Positions 10,185-19,902 of a stretch of 35,937 bases of DNA are shown piece after piece (position 1 is the first letter of the stretch; every line of letters starts with the position of its first letter). Source of the stretch: Candidatus Gastranaerophilales bacterium (GTDB lineage Bacteria; Cyanobacteriota; Vampirovibrionia; Gastranaerophilales; Gastranaerophilaceae); contig CALUYU010000021.1 of assembly GCA_944325075.1 (NCBI GenBank), positions 1 through 35,937 on the forward strand, in the 5' to 3' direction. The notes below the pieces were generated by a model. It saw only the letters and a list, made by a program, of their open reading frames with translations. It had not been told where the DNA came from and did not search any database. Position numbers and translations under genes: made by a program.

Positions 10185-10208
10185 CCAGTAAAATCAATGT
10201 TTTACTGG
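10185..10208. terminator. Inverted repeat at 3' end of the 84 aa gene
   Basis: CCAGTAAAA (10185-10193) and TTTTACTGG (10200-10208) form a 9-bp stem with a six-base loop that overlaps the stop codon of the minus-strand 84 aa gene. A T-rich tail follows only on the plus strand and is weak, so terminator function is tentative. Confidence 0.4.
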
Positions 10209-10456
10209 CTTAAAATTTTATCATGTTTGCACAAACGTTTTTTACGTTTTGATGTCTTTGCCTTGTAACTCGCTTGTTGACTAGCATACCAGAGTTCGAC
10301 TTCATTCATGTCTATTTCAAGTCCATTTTTTCTGAAAATTTCTTGTGCAATCCACTTGGCAAGTAACTTTCGGGCTTTTTCTTTTCTTTCTTCAATTTCC
10401 TTCTTTGAAACTTTTTTTGTTGACATTTTGATAATATAACCATGTTTCTTTGTCAT
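10202..10456 (-). CDS. Small basic helical protein, unknown (84 aa)
   Basis: The start ATG at 10456 has a strong AAGGAG-type ribosome-binding site seven bases upstream, so translation is likely. The protein is about one quarter Lys/Arg, mostly helical (residues 15-45, KKVSKKEIEERKEKARKLLA and onward) with a basic C-terminus (TSKRKKRLCKHDK). I recognise no family. It is transcribed divergently from dinD and the two share a short intergenic region with a perfect inverted repeat. It could be a small regulator, an antitoxin-like partner or a phage-type protein; none of these is demonstrated. Confidence 0.65.
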   Translation of the reverse strand: MTKKHGYIIKMSTKKVSKKEIEERKEKARKLLAKWIAQEIFRKNGLEIDMNEVELWYASQQASYKAKTSKRKKRLCKHDKILSQ

Positions 10457-10490
10457 GATTTTCTCCTTTCTTGTTAATGTACATAAATAC

Positions 10491-10517
10491 GCATAAATAT
10501 AACATTTATGCTATAAT
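10491..10517 (+). promoter_or_regulatory. dinD promoter with overlapping palindromic operator
   Basis: GCATAAAT (10491-10498), five bases, then ATTTATGC (10504-10511) is a perfect 8-bp inverted repeat. It runs into an extended -10 box for dinD: TG at 10509-10510, one base, TATAAT at 10512-10517. No good -35 is visible, as expected for an extended -10 promoter. The palindrome sits between divergent genes and could be bound by an SOS or local repressor. It does not match the LexA boxes I know for Gram-positive bacteria or cyanobacteria. Confidence 0.55.
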
Positions 10518-10536
10518 AAGCTTAAAGAGGAAAGGC

Positions 10537-11307
10537 ATGAAAAAAGAATTAATTGTTAAACTAAGAAAGACTTTTGAAGAAGCAGCTTTTGACTACCAAG
10601 GCATTGAATGTTGGTCTGCAAGAGAATTACAAATCTTGTTAAATTATACTGAATGGCGTAATTTTGAAAATGTTATAAATAAAGCTAAAGAATCTTGTAA
10701 AACTGCTAAACAAGATGTTTTTAATCATTTTGTTGACGTCAACAAAACGATAAAAATGCCTAAAAATGCAGAAAAAGAAATTTCCGATATTTTGCTTACC
10801 AGATATGCTTGTTATTTAATTGCACAAAATGGTGACCCTAAGAAAGAAGAAATAGCATTTGCACAAAGTTATTTTGCAATACAAACAAGAAAACAAGAAA
10901 TCCTTGAAGAACGCATTTTATTAGCAGAAAGATTGGAAGCAAGAGAAAAACTTACAGCAACAGAAACTGAATTGTCGCAATTAATCTACGAAAAGGGTGT
11001 TGATAATAAAGGCTTTGCCAAAATAAGGAGTAAAGGAGATTGTGCTCTATTCGGTGGTCATAATACTGCTGAAATGAAAAGAAAATTAGGAATTCCTGAC
11101 AATCGTCCTTTGGCAGATTTTTTACCGACTATTACAATTAAAGCAAAGGATTTAGCAACTGAAATTACGAATTTTAATGTAAAGAAAAATAATAATTTAT
11201 ATGGCGAAAAAGCTATTACAGATGAACATGTTAAAAATAATAAAGAAGTACGAGAGTTGTTAGGCAAAAGTGGAATTTTATTGGTGAAAACCATTACCCA
11301 AAATTAA
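10537..11307 (+). CDS. dinD: DNA damage-inducible protein D (BRO-N/DinD family)
   Basis: A 256 aa protein, close to the length of E. coli DinD. The N-terminus carries the BRO-N-like pattern CWSARELQILLNYTEWRNFE, then a helical AKESC segment, the conserved DILLTRYACYLIAQNGDP (near 85-102) and the AFAQSYFAIQTRKQE block; LGIPDNRPLADFLP is also typical of DinD. In E. coli DinD is SOS-induced and inhibits RecA strand exchange; the role here is inferred by family. The start at 10537 is preferred over the in-frame ATG at 10471 because AAAGAGGAAAGG lies just upstream of it and the upstream codons contain the promoter. Its stop TAA overlaps the stop of the convergent 153 aa gene in a shared TTAA. Confidence 0.88.
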   Translation: MKKELIVKLRKTFEEAAFDYQGIECWSARELQILLNYTEWRNFENVINKAKESCKTAKQDVFNHFVDVNKTIKMPKNAEKEISDILLTRYACYLIAQNGDPKKEEIAFAQSYFAIQTRKQEILEERILLAERLEAREKLTATETELSQLIYEKGVDNKGFAKIRSKGDCALFGGHNTAEMKRKLGIPDNRPLADFLPTITIKAKDLATEITNFNVKKNNNLYGEKAITDEHVKNNKEVRELLGKSGILLVKTITQN

Positions 11308-11765
11308 CGCCACAAGTTTAACAAGATATGTTTTATATTATTTATTGTTTTTAAAAATTTATTCTCTTTATTTTGGGATTTTAAAACATGACATGGAGCA
11401 ATATATGTATGATTTGGAGTAAGGTCTATCCGCTTTTTCCATTCTCTTATTTTTTCTAATTTACTAAGCAAATACCGCTCACCTTTTTTTATATTGGTTC
11501 CCAAATAAGTAAATCTCAAGGTGTGAAAATCCGGCTCGTGAGTATGTTTCATAGTTTTATATTGTGTAAGGATACTAAAACAAACAAATTTCTCCCTTTT
11601 AGACAAATCTAATGATATAAAATGGTCTATAGAGTTATTAACCGTTCCATGCTTAAGGTTATGTATAAGTTTTCTGTAATTTTTTGCGTGCTCCCTTGCC
11701 GCTTTATTTGCAAAAAATACCCTTCCTTTAAAATTTAGCGAATTTTCTTGTCGTTTTATATCCAT
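11304..11765 (-). CDS. Lineage-type hypothetical protein (153 aa)
   Basis: Not recognised. The N-terminus MDIKRQENSLNFKGRVFFAN has a short NFKG motif, similar to NTPSFQG in the 119 aa-class protein near 22.4 kb. I associate this kind of opening with secreted or surface-associated hypothetical proteins of Gastranaerophilales, but it is not a named domain. The rest is basic and helical with no signal peptide or membrane segment (KKGERYLLSKLEKIREWKKR near 95-115). It overlaps the end of dinD by four bases in convergent orientation and lies 27 bases after the stop of the 160 aa gene transcribed the same way, so the two may be cotranscribed. Confidence 0.6.
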   Translation of the reverse strand: MDIKRQENSLNFKGRVFFANKAAREHAKNYRKLIHNLKHGTVNNSIDHFISLDLSKREKFVCFSILTQYKTMKHTHEPDFHTLRFTYLGTNIKKGERYLLSKLEKIREWKKRIDLTPNHTYIAPCHVLKSQNKENKFLKTINNIKHILLNLWR

Positions 11766-11792
11766 TTTTTTACTACAACTAATATTGTTTTA

Positions 11793-12275
11793 TTATTTAT
11801 TAAACAGCTTATAAAACTGATCGTTTAGCCATCCCATAGGACTAAACGGTTTTGCAACAGATGTAATACCGTTGATAGTCCTTACCGGCGTTGAATATCT
11901 TGTGGAATCGCCTTTTCTAAGCAGATATATTAAACCGTCTTGTGTAATGGAATTTTCTCCGGTTTTGTCAAATGTTCGTGACATAGAAGTCTCATTTGGA
12001 ACTATGTCAACTTTGCTCAAATGTATTCCTCGATTTTTAGAAAAATCCCAGGTGTCTATTATTGAGGATTTGTCATTCAATATTGTTTTATTGATCTTTT
12101 TTGTTATAAAACCATTTCTTGATAGCTGAATAGCATAACTGCCATTCGGAGCAATTGTCTGTTGAATCAAAAGGTGAGGATTTTTTCTTCCCCAACGGTA
12201 TCTATACACATTTCCGTTTTCTAATATCTGGCCGCCTTGCTGAACCGCTTTTTGAAAAATTTTTGATACGAACAT
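11793..12275 (-). CDS. Hypothetical protein (160 aa)
   Basis: Not recognised. A mostly beta-strand-like soluble protein with many Ser, Thr, Asn and aromatic residues, no signal peptide and no transmembrane helix. The N-terminal helix MFVSKIFQKAVQQGGQILEN leads into a basic strand-rich region (VYRYRWGRKNPHLLIQQ), which could be a small binding domain. The 28-base gap to the following 153 aa gene on the same strand suggests a two-gene unit. The function cannot be stated. Confidence 0.6.
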   Translation of the reverse strand: MFVSKIFQKAVQQGGQILENGNVYRYRWGRKNPHLLIQQTIAPNGSYAIQLSRNGFITKKINKTILNDKSSIIDTWDFSKNRGIHLSKVDIVPNETSMSRTFDKTGENSITQDGLIYLLRKGDSTRYSTPVRTINGITSVAKPFSPMGWLNDQFYKLFNK

Positions 12276-12417
12276 ATTAAACCTTTTTGTTTTATATTCA
12301 CACTATTATTTTTACATTAATATAAAACCAAGGCAATATAATTTTTGCTCCTCAAAATGTAAAAATTCATAAAAATATCCCGCAATGCATACTTCTATCC
12401 TAAAAGATTAAATAGTA

Positions 12418-12444
12418 TTGTTTACAAACAAGTTATCATATAAT
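12418..12444 (+). promoter_or_regulatory. Promoter with palindrome for the DUF2130 gene
   Basis: A good -10 TATAAT lies at 12439-12444. Upstream, TTGTTT (12418-12423), AC, AAACAA (12426-12431) is a 6-bp inverted repeat that would overlap the -35 region (TTGTTT or TATTGT). A clear ribosome-binding site, TAGGAG, precedes the ATG at 12483. The palindrome is a plausible repressor site. Confidence 0.5.
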
Positions 12445-12482
12445 AAAATAGTTAATAAAATACCATACATAGGAGTAAGATT

Positions 12483-13778
12483 ATGCAGGAAATTAAATGT
12501 CCAAAATGCGGTGAAATTTTTCAGGTAGACGAATCAGGATATGCAGCTATTGTAAAACAAGTTCGGGACAAAGAGTTTGAAAAAGAAATTTCAGCCAGGG
12601 AAAATCAGTTTGAAACAGAAAAAGATACCGCAATAAGACTTGCAAAATCCGAGACCGAAAGTAAATTTAAAGAAACACTTAACCAAAAAGATTTGCAAAT
12701 TTCAGAGCTGCAATCACAAATTGAAACAGAAAATAATTTAAAAAAACTTGCGGTTTCAGAAGTTACTACTCAAAAAGATATGGAAATTGCAAAATTAAAA
12801 GCTCAAATTGAATCATTTGAAAAAGATAAAAAACTTGCAGTAAGCCAAGCCGTCAGCGAAAAGGACAAAGAACTTGCTGAAAAAGACAAATATATCGTAA
12901 AATTAACCGGACAAATCGAAACAAATGAAAAAGAAACTCAATTAAAAGAGCAATCTTTAAAAGACCAATATGAAGAAAAACTGCGGTTTAAAGATGAAGA
13001 AATTGCCCACTATAAAGATTTTAAAGCAAGACTCTCAACAAAAATGATCGGCGAAAGTCTTGAGCAGCACTGCGAAATTGAATTTAACAAAATACGTCCG
13101 GCAGGTTTCCAAAACGCTTATTTTGAAAAAGATAACGATGCTAAGACTGGCAGTAAAGGAGATTATATTTTTAGAGAAAGCGATAAGAATGGAGTTGAAT
13201 TTATTTCGATAATGTTTGAGATGAAGAATGAAATGGATACAACTTCTACCAAAAAGAAAAATGAAGACTTCCTTAAAGAACTTGATAAAGACCGGCAGGA
13301 AAAAAATTGCGAATATGCAGTCCTTGTTTCTATGCTGGAACCTGATAATGAATATTACAATTCAGGGATTGTAGATATGTCACACCGCTACCCTAAAATG
13401 TATGTTATTCGTCCTCAATTCTTTGTTCCGATAATTACACTGCTCAGAAATGCCGCTTTAAATTCTCTTCAGTACAGACAAGAATTGGCCGTAATTAGAA
13501 ATCAAAATATTGATATCTCAAATTTTGAAGAAAGAATGAATGAGTTTAAAGAAAAATTTTCGAAAAATTACGAACTGGCAAGCAGAAAATTCAAAACTGC
13601 AATAGATGAAATTGATAAAACAATTGAGCATTTGCAAAAAACAAAGGCCGCACTTCTATCTTCAGAAGACAATCTGCGGCTTGCAAATAAAAAAGCAGAA
13701 GATTTAACGATTAAACGTCTGACAAAAAATAACCCGACTATGGCAGCTAAGTTTGAAGAGTTAAATGCATTAAAATAA
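12483..13778 (+). CDS. DUF2130 domain-containing protein
   Basis: A 431 aa protein with an N-terminal [20 protein letters not shown] (half zinc ribbon), a long coiled coil from about 30 to 190 built of Lys/Glu/Gln repeats, and the DUF2130 core from about 190 to 330. The core contains [33 protein letters not shown] and [20 protein letters not shown]. The order GDYIF ... FEMKN looks like the D and E-x-K strands of a PD-(D/E)xK nuclease fold, but nuclease activity has not been shown for this family to my knowledge. It ends in another helical region. A strong TAGGAG ribosome-binding site precedes the ATG. It is transcribed alone, convergent with the membrane-protein pair downstream. Confidence 0.88.
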   Translation: MQEIKCPKCGEIFQVDESGYAAIVKQVRDKEFEKEISARENQFETEKDTAIRLAKSETESKFKETLNQKDLQISELQSQIETENNLKKLAVSEVTTQKDMEIAKLKAQIESFEKDKKLAVSQAVSEKDKELAEKDKYIVKLTGQIETNEKETQLKEQSLKDQYEEKLRFKDEEIAHYKDFKARLSTKMIGESLEQHCEIEFNKIRPAGFQNAYFEKDNDAKTGSKGDYIFRESDKNGVEFISIMFEMKNEMDTTSTKKKNEDFLKELDKDRQEKNCEYAVLVSMLEPDNEYYNSGIVDMSHRYPKMYVIRPQFFVPIITLLRNAALNSLQYRQELAVIRNQNIDISNFEERMNEFKEKFSKNYELASRKFKTAIDEIDKTIEHLQKTKAALLSSEDNLRLANKKAEDLTIKRLTKNNPTMAAKFEELNALK

Positions 13779-13825
13779 TTTTTATAAGCTAAATAAAAAT
13801 TTTAACAAATTTTTTGCTTTAAATA

Positions 13826-14452
13826 TTATGCTTTTTTATCCAAAATTTTATGGCCGGCTTGTTTCTTTTCCAAACCTAATGATCTCATTATGGGATGAAG
13901 AATTAAATTGCTGATTTCAGATGCAATCAATGCCAAGCCTATTACAGTTCCGGCCAAATAACTGAGTTCAACAGCCCCTTTTGCTTCTATATATTTTTTA
14001 GGATTATCCAATCTAAGAAGATTTTCCTTTAACGTTTGTTCAGCCTCAGGAGTTTCCTTCAGCTCATCAGAAATCTTATCCATCAGCTTATTTCCTGCAC
14101 GTTTTTCTTTTGGCATAGACGCAAGTTTTAAATAATTTAAATATTCATCTGCATTTTTGAAATCAGGAATACATTTTTCATCTTTAAGGATTTTCTGTGA
14201 AATTTTAAATCCGTATTTTTTAAATACAAAAGGCACCATCGTAAGATATATACCAAGACACAACATCTGATATAGCCCTTCTTTTGTAGCAGCATAAACC
14301 CGTGTTTTTTTATCGACACTTTTATCCATCATTATAAATGCCGGTCTGCCTGTAGCCTTAAAAAGAGATTCTATTGAAACCGTCGCCTTGGTATTCTGGG
14401 CCAGATTTACAAATGAAGGATTAGTAAGAATATTTGCAACTTTATCAATCAT
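13826..14452 (-). CDS. Membrane protein, paralogue of upstream gene (208 aa)
   Basis: Unknown membrane protein. The pattern PAFIMMDKSVDKKTRVYAAT followed by KEGLYQMLCLGIYLTMVPFV closely parallels PTFTMMDKKQDKKSRKYTAF and REGL in the gene upstream, so the pair arose by duplication. There are at least two hydrophobic segments: about 65-82 and, near the C-terminus, AVELSYLAGTVIGLALIA. The start is ATG at 14452 because GGAGGATAAT precedes it. A TTG at 14464 is in frame but lies inside the upstream gene and lacks its own ribosome-binding site. The ATG comes one base after the upstream stop (TAATATG), so the genes are translationally coupled. The family seems restricted to this lineage, as far as I can recall. 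Confidence 0.65.
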   Translation of the reverse strand: MIDKVANILTNPSFVNLAQNTKATVSIESLFKATGRPAFIMMDKSVDKKTRVYAATKEGLYQMLCLGIYLTMVPFVFKKYGFKISQKILKDEKCIPDFKNADEYLNYLKLASMPKEKRAGNKLMDKISDELKETPEAEQTLKENLLRLDNPKKYIEAKGAVELSYLAGTVIGLALIASEISNLILHPIMRSLGLEKKQAGHKILDKKA

Positions 14453-14453
14453 A

Positions 14454-14999
14454 TTATCCTCCAATCCTCATTCCGTAATCTGCAAAAACATTCCGATTCA
14501 CCGAAATATAGTCTGTTTTATAAACCGGATTCTTCCCGGAAAAATTCGGAGAATACGGAGGTTTTACAGCCGGCTGACGATGATGTTTTGACTCTGCAAA
14601 CTTCAACAGAGGAGATGTTATTTTATTGCATACAAAAGGAATAACAAATAATGCAGTGAGGCTAACAGCTATCAAAGACATTGTTTTTTCAACATCACAT
14701 TCTTTACCCACAATATTTGCCTTTTTGCAAAACGGCTTAACAAGTTTATCTACCCCTTTATGAGTCGCAATATATGCCCCAAAAGCAACAAGGCCGGTAA
14801 GTCCCTCCCGGAATGCAGTATACTTTCTGGATTTTTTATCCTGCTTTTTATCCATCATTGTAAATGTCGGACGTAATATCCCCTTGGACGCTGCAATAGT
14901 TAAAACACCATATAAAGCATCATTGTTTTTCCCAAGGTTATGGCATAAATTTTTATAAAATCGGGTAAATTTTTCTTTCATACTACAATTAAGTGTCAT
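14454..14999 (-). CDS. Membrane protein, paralogue of downstream gene (181 aa)
   Basis: First gene of the tandem pair. It shares the TMMDKKQDKKSRKY...REGL block with its neighbour and has hydrophobic stretches near 60-75 (GLVAFGAYIA) and 105-125 (SLIAVSLTALFVIPFV). The C-terminus (KHHRQPAVKPPYSPNFSGKN) is Pro/Asn-rich, probably disordered, and carries an NFSGK motif reminiscent of the NFKG motifs of other proteins here. The ATG at 14999 lacks a strong ribosome-binding site; an in-frame ATG at 14981 is an alternative. A promoter (TTTACA, 16 bases, TATAAT) lies upstream at 15021-15048. Function unknown. Confidence 0.62.
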   Translation of the reverse strand: MTLNCSMKEKFTRFYKNLCHNLGKNNDALYGVLTIAASKGILRPTFTMMDKKQDKKSRKYTAFREGLTGLVAFGAYIATHKGVDKLVKPFCKKANIVGKECDVEKTMSLIAVSLTALFVIPFVCNKITSPLLKFAESKHHRQPAVKPPYSPNFSGKNPVYKTDYISVNRNVFADYGMRIGG

Positions 15000-15020
15000 T
15001 AATACATTTATTACACCTTT

Positions 15021-15048
15021 ATTATAGTACCATTATTTAATTTGTAAA
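15021..15048 (-). promoter_or_regulatory. Promoter for the tandem membrane-protein pair
   Basis: Read on the minus strand: -35 TTTACA (15048-15043), 16-base spacer, -10 TATAAT (15026-15021). It lies just upstream of the 181 aa gene and close to the 3' end of the TolC gene, whose own terminator is not evident. Confidence 0.5.
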
Positions 15049-15132
15049 TATATAATTGATATTAAATTTTTTATACACGCAAAATGTGGTGTCACAAGAA
15101 ACTTCCGTTTATAAAAAATAGTATCCAAAACA

Positions 15133-16641
15133 TTATAAATCAATTTCGGATTCTTTAATCGGAGCACCTATCACTCTTTCAAGCTCTGCGGCGTTAACAT
15201 TGTAATCAAGGAGATTTGAATAATAATTCAGCTGAGCATTGAGGTAAGTGTTTTCTGCATCCTTAAATTCAATCGCATTTCCAAGACCAACCTGATATCT
15301 TCTAAATGCCTGATACTGTTGTTCTTTTGCCTGCTGGAGGGCAAGTTTTGAAACACCAAGGCTGTCATGAGAATTTAAGAGATTAATATAAGCGCTCTTA
15401 ACTTCTAAGTAAACGTTTTGTTTTTGCTGTTCATAATCAGCTACATATTTTTGGTAAGTAGCCTTTGCCTCATCAACTTGTTTTTTAAGTAGCATTAGGT
15501 TTAATCCAGTATAATTTAACTGAATACCGGCCTGATATCCGTAATCACTGTCCATCTGACGTCCGCCGTTATTATAGGAACCAAATGCGCTAATATCAGG
15601 AGTAAAAGCTCTTTTGGCACTTCTGACATTCAATTCTGCGGCATCCATTAGTTTCTTTGCAGATAACAATGAAGGACGTGAGGACTCGGCCGTTTTAATT
15701 AAATCCGGGAAATTAACATCGTATAATTTTGTATTTAATTTATCTTTTAAAATTACATTTTCTAATTCAGGAATACCAACAGCATTCGCCAGCTGTACAG
15801 AGGCCAGTTCAAGTGTATTCTTAGCCTTAATCAAGTTAACTTTAGCATTCCCAAGGTTATATTCAGCAGTTGTCACATCTATCTTGGCTTTTTTACCAAT
15901 ATTATAATATGCTCTTGCCTGTTTTAATTGTAGTTCGTAATCTTTAACCGTATCTTCATAGACAACCTTTTGAGCTTCTGCAAAAACCATATTAAAATAC
16001 GCAACTTTTACATTATAGATTACGCTTTCAATACTGGTTTCAGCATCATACCTGGAAGATTCGTAATTTCTTTTTGCAACATCAGCATTCGCCTTAGTTT
16101 TACCAAAGTCAAATAACAGCATATTTGCAGATAAAGTAGGCATATAATACATATCATACTTTTGCTGCATCATTCTTGAATAATTTCCGGACATTGTCAT
16201 AAGCATGTCATTTCTGGAATAACTTATACCAGCTCCCAAAGTCGGGAAGTAATTTGACCATGCCTGGCCAATTCTTGTCTTATAAATTTCAGCATTACTT
16301 ATAGCTGACATAATTGTCGGGTGATGAGTAATTGCCAATTTTATACAGTCAGCAAGAGTGACCTCTCCGTTCATATCAGTATACTCAATCTGGCTGTTAA
16401 TCACCGGAAACTTTGTCTCATACATGCCTTCTGCTTCTTTAGAAGTTTGTTTTTTAGTTTCTGCATTTTGCTTACTTTTTTTACGTTCAAGTCTTTTATT
16501 AACCTTTACCTTTTCAGGCTTTACAATATGAATTTCATCAGACTTTTTCGTCTTTTCTTTTTTAGAAGACTTAGCAAAAGACATATCTGCACTTAATGTA
16601 AGAACTGAACATATTAAAAGCAAGTATAGAATCTTTTTCAT
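15133..16641 (-). CDS. TolC family outer membrane efflux protein
   Basis: A 502 aa outer-membrane channel of the TolC/OEP family, last gene of the efflux operon. MKKILYLLLICSVLTLSADM then SFA is a signal peptide with cleavage near residue 23. A Lys-rich linker (about 24-70) precedes the OEP repeats. Each half begins like LADCIKLAITHHPTIMSAIS and contains long alpha-helical segments such as YELQLKQARAYYNIGKKAKI and QQAKEQQYQAFRRYQVGLGN, the pattern expected for the periplasmic coiled-coil barrel. The N-terminal Lys-rich linker is longer than in most TolC proteins. It starts six bases after the RND pump stop, so the three genes form one operon: adaptor, pump, channel. Confidence 0.9.
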   Translation of the reverse strand: MKKILYLLLICSVLTLSADMSFAKSSKKEKTKKSDEIHIVKPEKVKVNKRLERKKSKQNAETKKQTSKEAEGMYETKFPVINSQIEYTDMNGEVTLADCIKLAITHHPTIMSAISNAEIYKTRIGQAWSNYFPTLGAGISYSRNDMLMTMSGNYSRMMQQKYDMYYMPTLSANMLLFDFGKTKANADVAKRNYESSRYDAETSIESVIYNVKVAYFNMVFAEAQKVVYEDTVKDYELQLKQARAYYNIGKKAKIDVTTAEYNLGNAKVNLIKAKNTLELASVQLANAVGIPELENVILKDKLNTKLYDVNFPDLIKTAESSRPSLLSAKKLMDAAELNVRSAKRAFTPDISAFGSYNNGGRQMDSDYGYQAGIQLNYTGLNLMLLKKQVDEAKATYQKYVADYEQQKQNVYLEVKSAYINLLNSHDSLGVSKLALQQAKEQQYQAFRRYQVGLGNAIEFKDAENTYLNAQLNYYSNLLDYNVNAAELERVIGAPIKESEIDL

Positions 16642-16647
16642 TACGTT

Positions 16648-19600
16648 TTACATCTCCAAATCTTTTTCAGTAATTTCTTTTTTAGGGAACAAGTCAACAA
16701 ATTCCTGAACAATGACATAAAATGCCGGGGTTAAAACTGCCCCGATAGTAGCGGCAGCAATCATACCACCAAATACTGTAGAACCTACAGATATTCTTGA
16801 ATTTGCACCGGCTCCTGAGGCAAATATCATCGGAAGAACACCTAAAATAAATGCAATTTCCGTCATCATAATAGCTCTAAATCTTAACTTAGCAGCTTTT
16901 ATAGCAGCTTCTTTAATCGGCAGACCATGTTTTTCATGTTCTTCTTTAGCAAATTCTACAATCAAAATTGACTGCTTAGCCGCCAAACCTATTAATGTAA
17001 TCATACCAACCTGAGAGTATATATCAAAAGATTGGTTAATCATCATCTGGAATATCAGCGCCCCTAAAGCTGCAATTGGTGAAATCAAAAGAACAGCAAT
17101 AGGAATTGTATAACTTTCATACAAAGCGACAAGGAACAAGTATACAAAGACAAGAGCCATTGCAATAATTAATGCTGTTTGCCCTGAGGCTTCTCTTTCC
17201 TGAGCAGATGTACCAGACCAATCAAATGTCATATCTGACGGAAGAACTTCTCTTGCAACTTCTTCCATAGCATTCATAGCATCACCGGAACTTTTACCTG
17301 CTGCCTGCTGCCCTTGAATTTGTACGGATTCATACTGGTTGTATCGTGATATTGAGGCTGTACCTACTGTTTGTTTAAGTTTAACAATTGACAAGATAGG
17401 AACCATTACCCCGTTGGAATTTTTTACATATATACCGGACAAATCCGTGGCTTTGTCTCTAAAGTTGCTTTCTGCCTGGAGCTGAACCTTAAATACACGT
17501 CCATACTTATTAAAGTCATTAACATAATATGTTCCAAGCATTGAGGACATAGTGGAGTACAACTCCTGCAAATCAACTTTCTGCGCAAGCGCTTTTTCAT
17601 AATCAATGTCAACTATATATTGTGGCACATTTGCCTGAAACGATGTATAAACACTTGATAATGAAGGGTTTTGATTAGCGGCAGCCACAAGCTTATTTGC
17701 CCATGTTTCAAGATCCTGCGCGGTATATTCACCTTGTGAAAGCATTTGAAATTCAAAACCGCCCATCATACTCATACCCATAATTGCTGGAGGTGAAAAT
17801 GCAACTATTGAGGCTTCTTTAGTGTTTGAAGCGACTGTTCTGATTTTATTTAATATTGCGGTATGCGAAAGATCTGTTGCCTGACCTTTAATTTTTCTCA
17901 TTACCCACTCTATAGGACCAACCTTACGGTCTTTATACTCATCCAACTGTATAATTGCTGTAGATTGGTTTGCAGAACCGTTACCTCCAAATACTGTTAA
18001 TTTTTCCGCATTTATTCCGTCAATACCCTTTATTTGATCAACAAATTTTCTTGAAATTTCTTCTGTTCTTGAAAGTGATGCGCCGTCAGGAAGAGTAATA
18101 CTTGCAAGTAATACCCCCTGATCCTCATCCGGAATAAACCCGGTTGAAATCATTTTAAATGAGAACAGAGTCAACGCCACTAACGAAATATAAAATATTA
18201 TTACAAGCTTTTTATTATATACAAACTTAGTAACATACTCCATATAGAAAACTTCAAGTTTATTAAACAAGTCATTAAACTTAGTAACCAGCACAGAAGT
18301 TCTTCTGCTAATTCTTTGTTTAATATGTTCAATGTGCACAACAAAAGGAGTTTTTATTTTATCGGAATTTTCTTGTTTCTTATGGCCCAATATATGTGAA
18401 CACATTGCAGGAGAAAGTGTTAAAGCACACACAGCAGAGATAGCAATAGAAACAGCAATACAAACTGCAAACTGTTTATACATTACACCTGTCATTCCGC
18501 CCATAAATGCAATCGGCACAAATACTGCCATAAGAACCAATGCCATCGCAACAAGTGCAGAACCTACCTCCTGCATAGTTAACTGTGTTGCAATAACAGC
18601 GGATTTACCCTCTTCCAGGTGACGGTTAACGTTTTCAATAACAACAATTGCATCGTCTACTACAACACCAACAGCTAAAACCAATGCAAATAACGACAAA
18701 AGGTTAATTGACATACCTAAAGCTTTTAACGCCACAAATGTTCCAAGCAGAGATACCGGAATTGTAACACATGGAATAAGTGTTGCCATCGCATCACCAA
18801 GGAATAAGAAAATGATTAATACAACGATTAAACCGGTCAAAAGGATTGTAAACTCAACTTCTTTCATTGATTCATGAATATATTCCGCGTCATCTTTAAT
18901 TGTAATAATCTTAATTCCGTTTGTTGAGCGGGCATTTAATTCATCAACTTTTTTATGAACGGCTTTTGACAAATTAATAATATTCGCATCAGGAAGTTGG
19001 GATATTATCACAATCGCAGAAGGCTTACCATTAACCAAACCTAAGTTTGTATAGGATTGTGCTCCCAATTCCACTCTTGCAATATCCTTAACCCGAACGT
19101 TAGATCCATCCATATTTGAACGAATAATAATATTTTCAAACTCTTTAACATCCGATAAACGTCCCTGGGTTTTAAGAGTTAGCTGAAGAGCCTGTGGATC
19201 ATCAGTCGGCAGCTGTCCTAATGCGCCGGCTGTTACCTGGGTATTTTGGTTAGAAATTGCCGTTTTAACTTCACTGGTAGAAATATTTAAACCAGCCATT
19301 TTTTGCGGATCCAGCCATATTCTCATTGAATAATCGCCGGCACCATATACGTTAACATCCGCAACACCTTCTACACGTTTTAGTTCATCTTTAATATATA
19401 TAGAACCATAGTTAGTCAAATCCAACTGATTCCAATCGCCGGATTCAGGATATAGCGTTAAAATAAGTGCACCTGAACCGGAAGATCTGCTTATTGCGGT
19501 TACACCGGTTCTTTGCACATCTTCAGGAAGTTGTGATTGTACCTGCTGAATACGGTTTTGAACATTCATCAGGTTTATATTTTTATCCGAACCAACCTTA

Positions 19601-19902
19601 AAATACATTGTTAAGCTATAACTGCCATCATAGGATGTTGATGACATATATGAAAGGTTTTCAACACCGTTAAGTTTATTTTCCAAAACAGTTGCAACAG
19701 ATGATTCTATAACTTCAGCACTAGCGCCCTGATACGAGGCCGATACAGAAACCTGAGGAGGCGTAACATCAGGATAGCTTTCCTGTTTAAGGCTTAGCAT
19801 TGAAATTAAACCCATAATTACAATACATACGGAAATTACAACTGCAAATCTCGGATATCTTATAAAAAAGTACAATTTTTCTTTATCAAAAATTTTTGCC
19901 AT
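16648..19902 (-). CDS. RND multidrug efflux transporter (AcrB/MexB, HAE1 type)
   Basis: A 1084 aa inner-membrane proton-driven exporter, about 35-40 residues longer than AcrB. Expected features are present: cytoplasmic N-terminal helix [20 protein letters not shown], the periplasmic [12 protein letters not shown]-type region, the proton-relay pair in [20 protein letters not shown] (DD near 415), and the TM10 lysine in [16 protein letters not shown] (near 977). It is hydrophobic in two blocks of six helices split by large periplasmic loops, as in all HAE1 pumps. The start ATG overlaps the adaptor stop by one base (TAATG), giving tight coupling. The extra length comes mainly from the loop near 510-540 ([14 protein letters not shown]) and the C-terminal tail. 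Substrates cannot be inferred. Confidence 0.95.
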   Translation of the reverse strand: MAKIFDKEKLYFFIRYPRFAVVISVCIVIMGLISMLSLKQESYPDVTPPQVSVSASYQGASAEVIESSVATVLENKLNGVENLSYMSSTSYDGSYSLTMYFKVGSDKNINLMNVQNRIQQVQSQLPEDVQRTGVTAISRSSGSGALILTLYPESGDWNQLDLTNYGSIYIKDELKRVEGVADVNVYGAGDYSMRIWLDPQKMAGLNISTSEVKTAISNQNTQVTAGALGQLPTDDPQALQLTLKTQGRLSDVKEFENIIIRSNMDGSNVRVKDIARVELGAQSYTNLGLVNGKPSAIVIISQLPDANIINLSKAVHKKVDELNARSTNGIKIITIKDDAEYIHESMKEVEFTILLTGLIVVLIIFLFLGDAMATLIPCVTIPVSLLGTFVALKALGMSINLLSLFALVLAVGVVVDDAIVVIENVNRHLEEGKSAVIATQLTMQEVGSALVAMALVLMAVFVPIAFMGGMTGVMYKQFAVCIAVSIAISAVCALTLSPAMCSHILGHKKQENSDKIKTPFVVHIEHIKQRISRRTSVLVTKFNDLFNKLEVFYMEYVTKFVYNKKLVIIFYISLVALTLFSFKMISTGFIPDEDQGVLLASITLPDGASLSRTEEISRKFVDQIKGIDGINAEKLTVFGGNGSANQSTAIIQLDEYKDRKVGPIEWVMRKIKGQATDLSHTAILNKIRTVASNTKEASIVAFSPPAIMGMSMMGGFEFQMLSQGEYTAQDLETWANKLVAAANQNPSLSSVYTSFQANVPQYIVDIDYEKALAQKVDLQELYSTMSSMLGTYYVNDFNKYGRVFKVQLQAESNFRDKATDLSGIYVKNSNGVMVPILSIVKLKQTVGTASISRYNQYESVQIQGQQAAGKSSGDAMNAMEEVAREVLPSDMTFDWSGTSAQEREASGQTALIIAMALVFVYLFLVALYESYTIPIAVLLISPIAALGALIFQMMINQSFDIYSQVGMITLIGLAAKQSILIVEFAKEEHEKHGLPIKEAAIKAAKLRFRAIMMTEIAFILGVLPMIFASGAGANSRISVGSTVFGGMIAAATIGAVLTPAFYVIVQEFVDLFPKKEITEKDLEM

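Larger units (their letters stand above)
9868..10201. other. Gene-free gap with paired hairpins and operon promoter
   Basis: This 334-base stretch between the helicase operon and the 84 aa gene holds no credible gene. It should carry the minus-strand promoter of the operon: TATAAT-like boxes read leftward at 9911-9916 and nearby, within the direct repeat TTATAATAA. It also holds two hairpins with the same stem (9968-9993 and 10058-10084), and a GC-richer patch at 10115-10150 with short inverted repeats (GAGC/GCTC, AGCGA/TCGCT). Whether it encodes a small RNA cannot be decided from sequence alone. Confidence 0.5.

Noticed and set aside
14388-14591. Plus-strand 67 aa frame over the tandem membrane genes
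   Set aside because: Antisense to two genes that have good start signals and mutual similarity.
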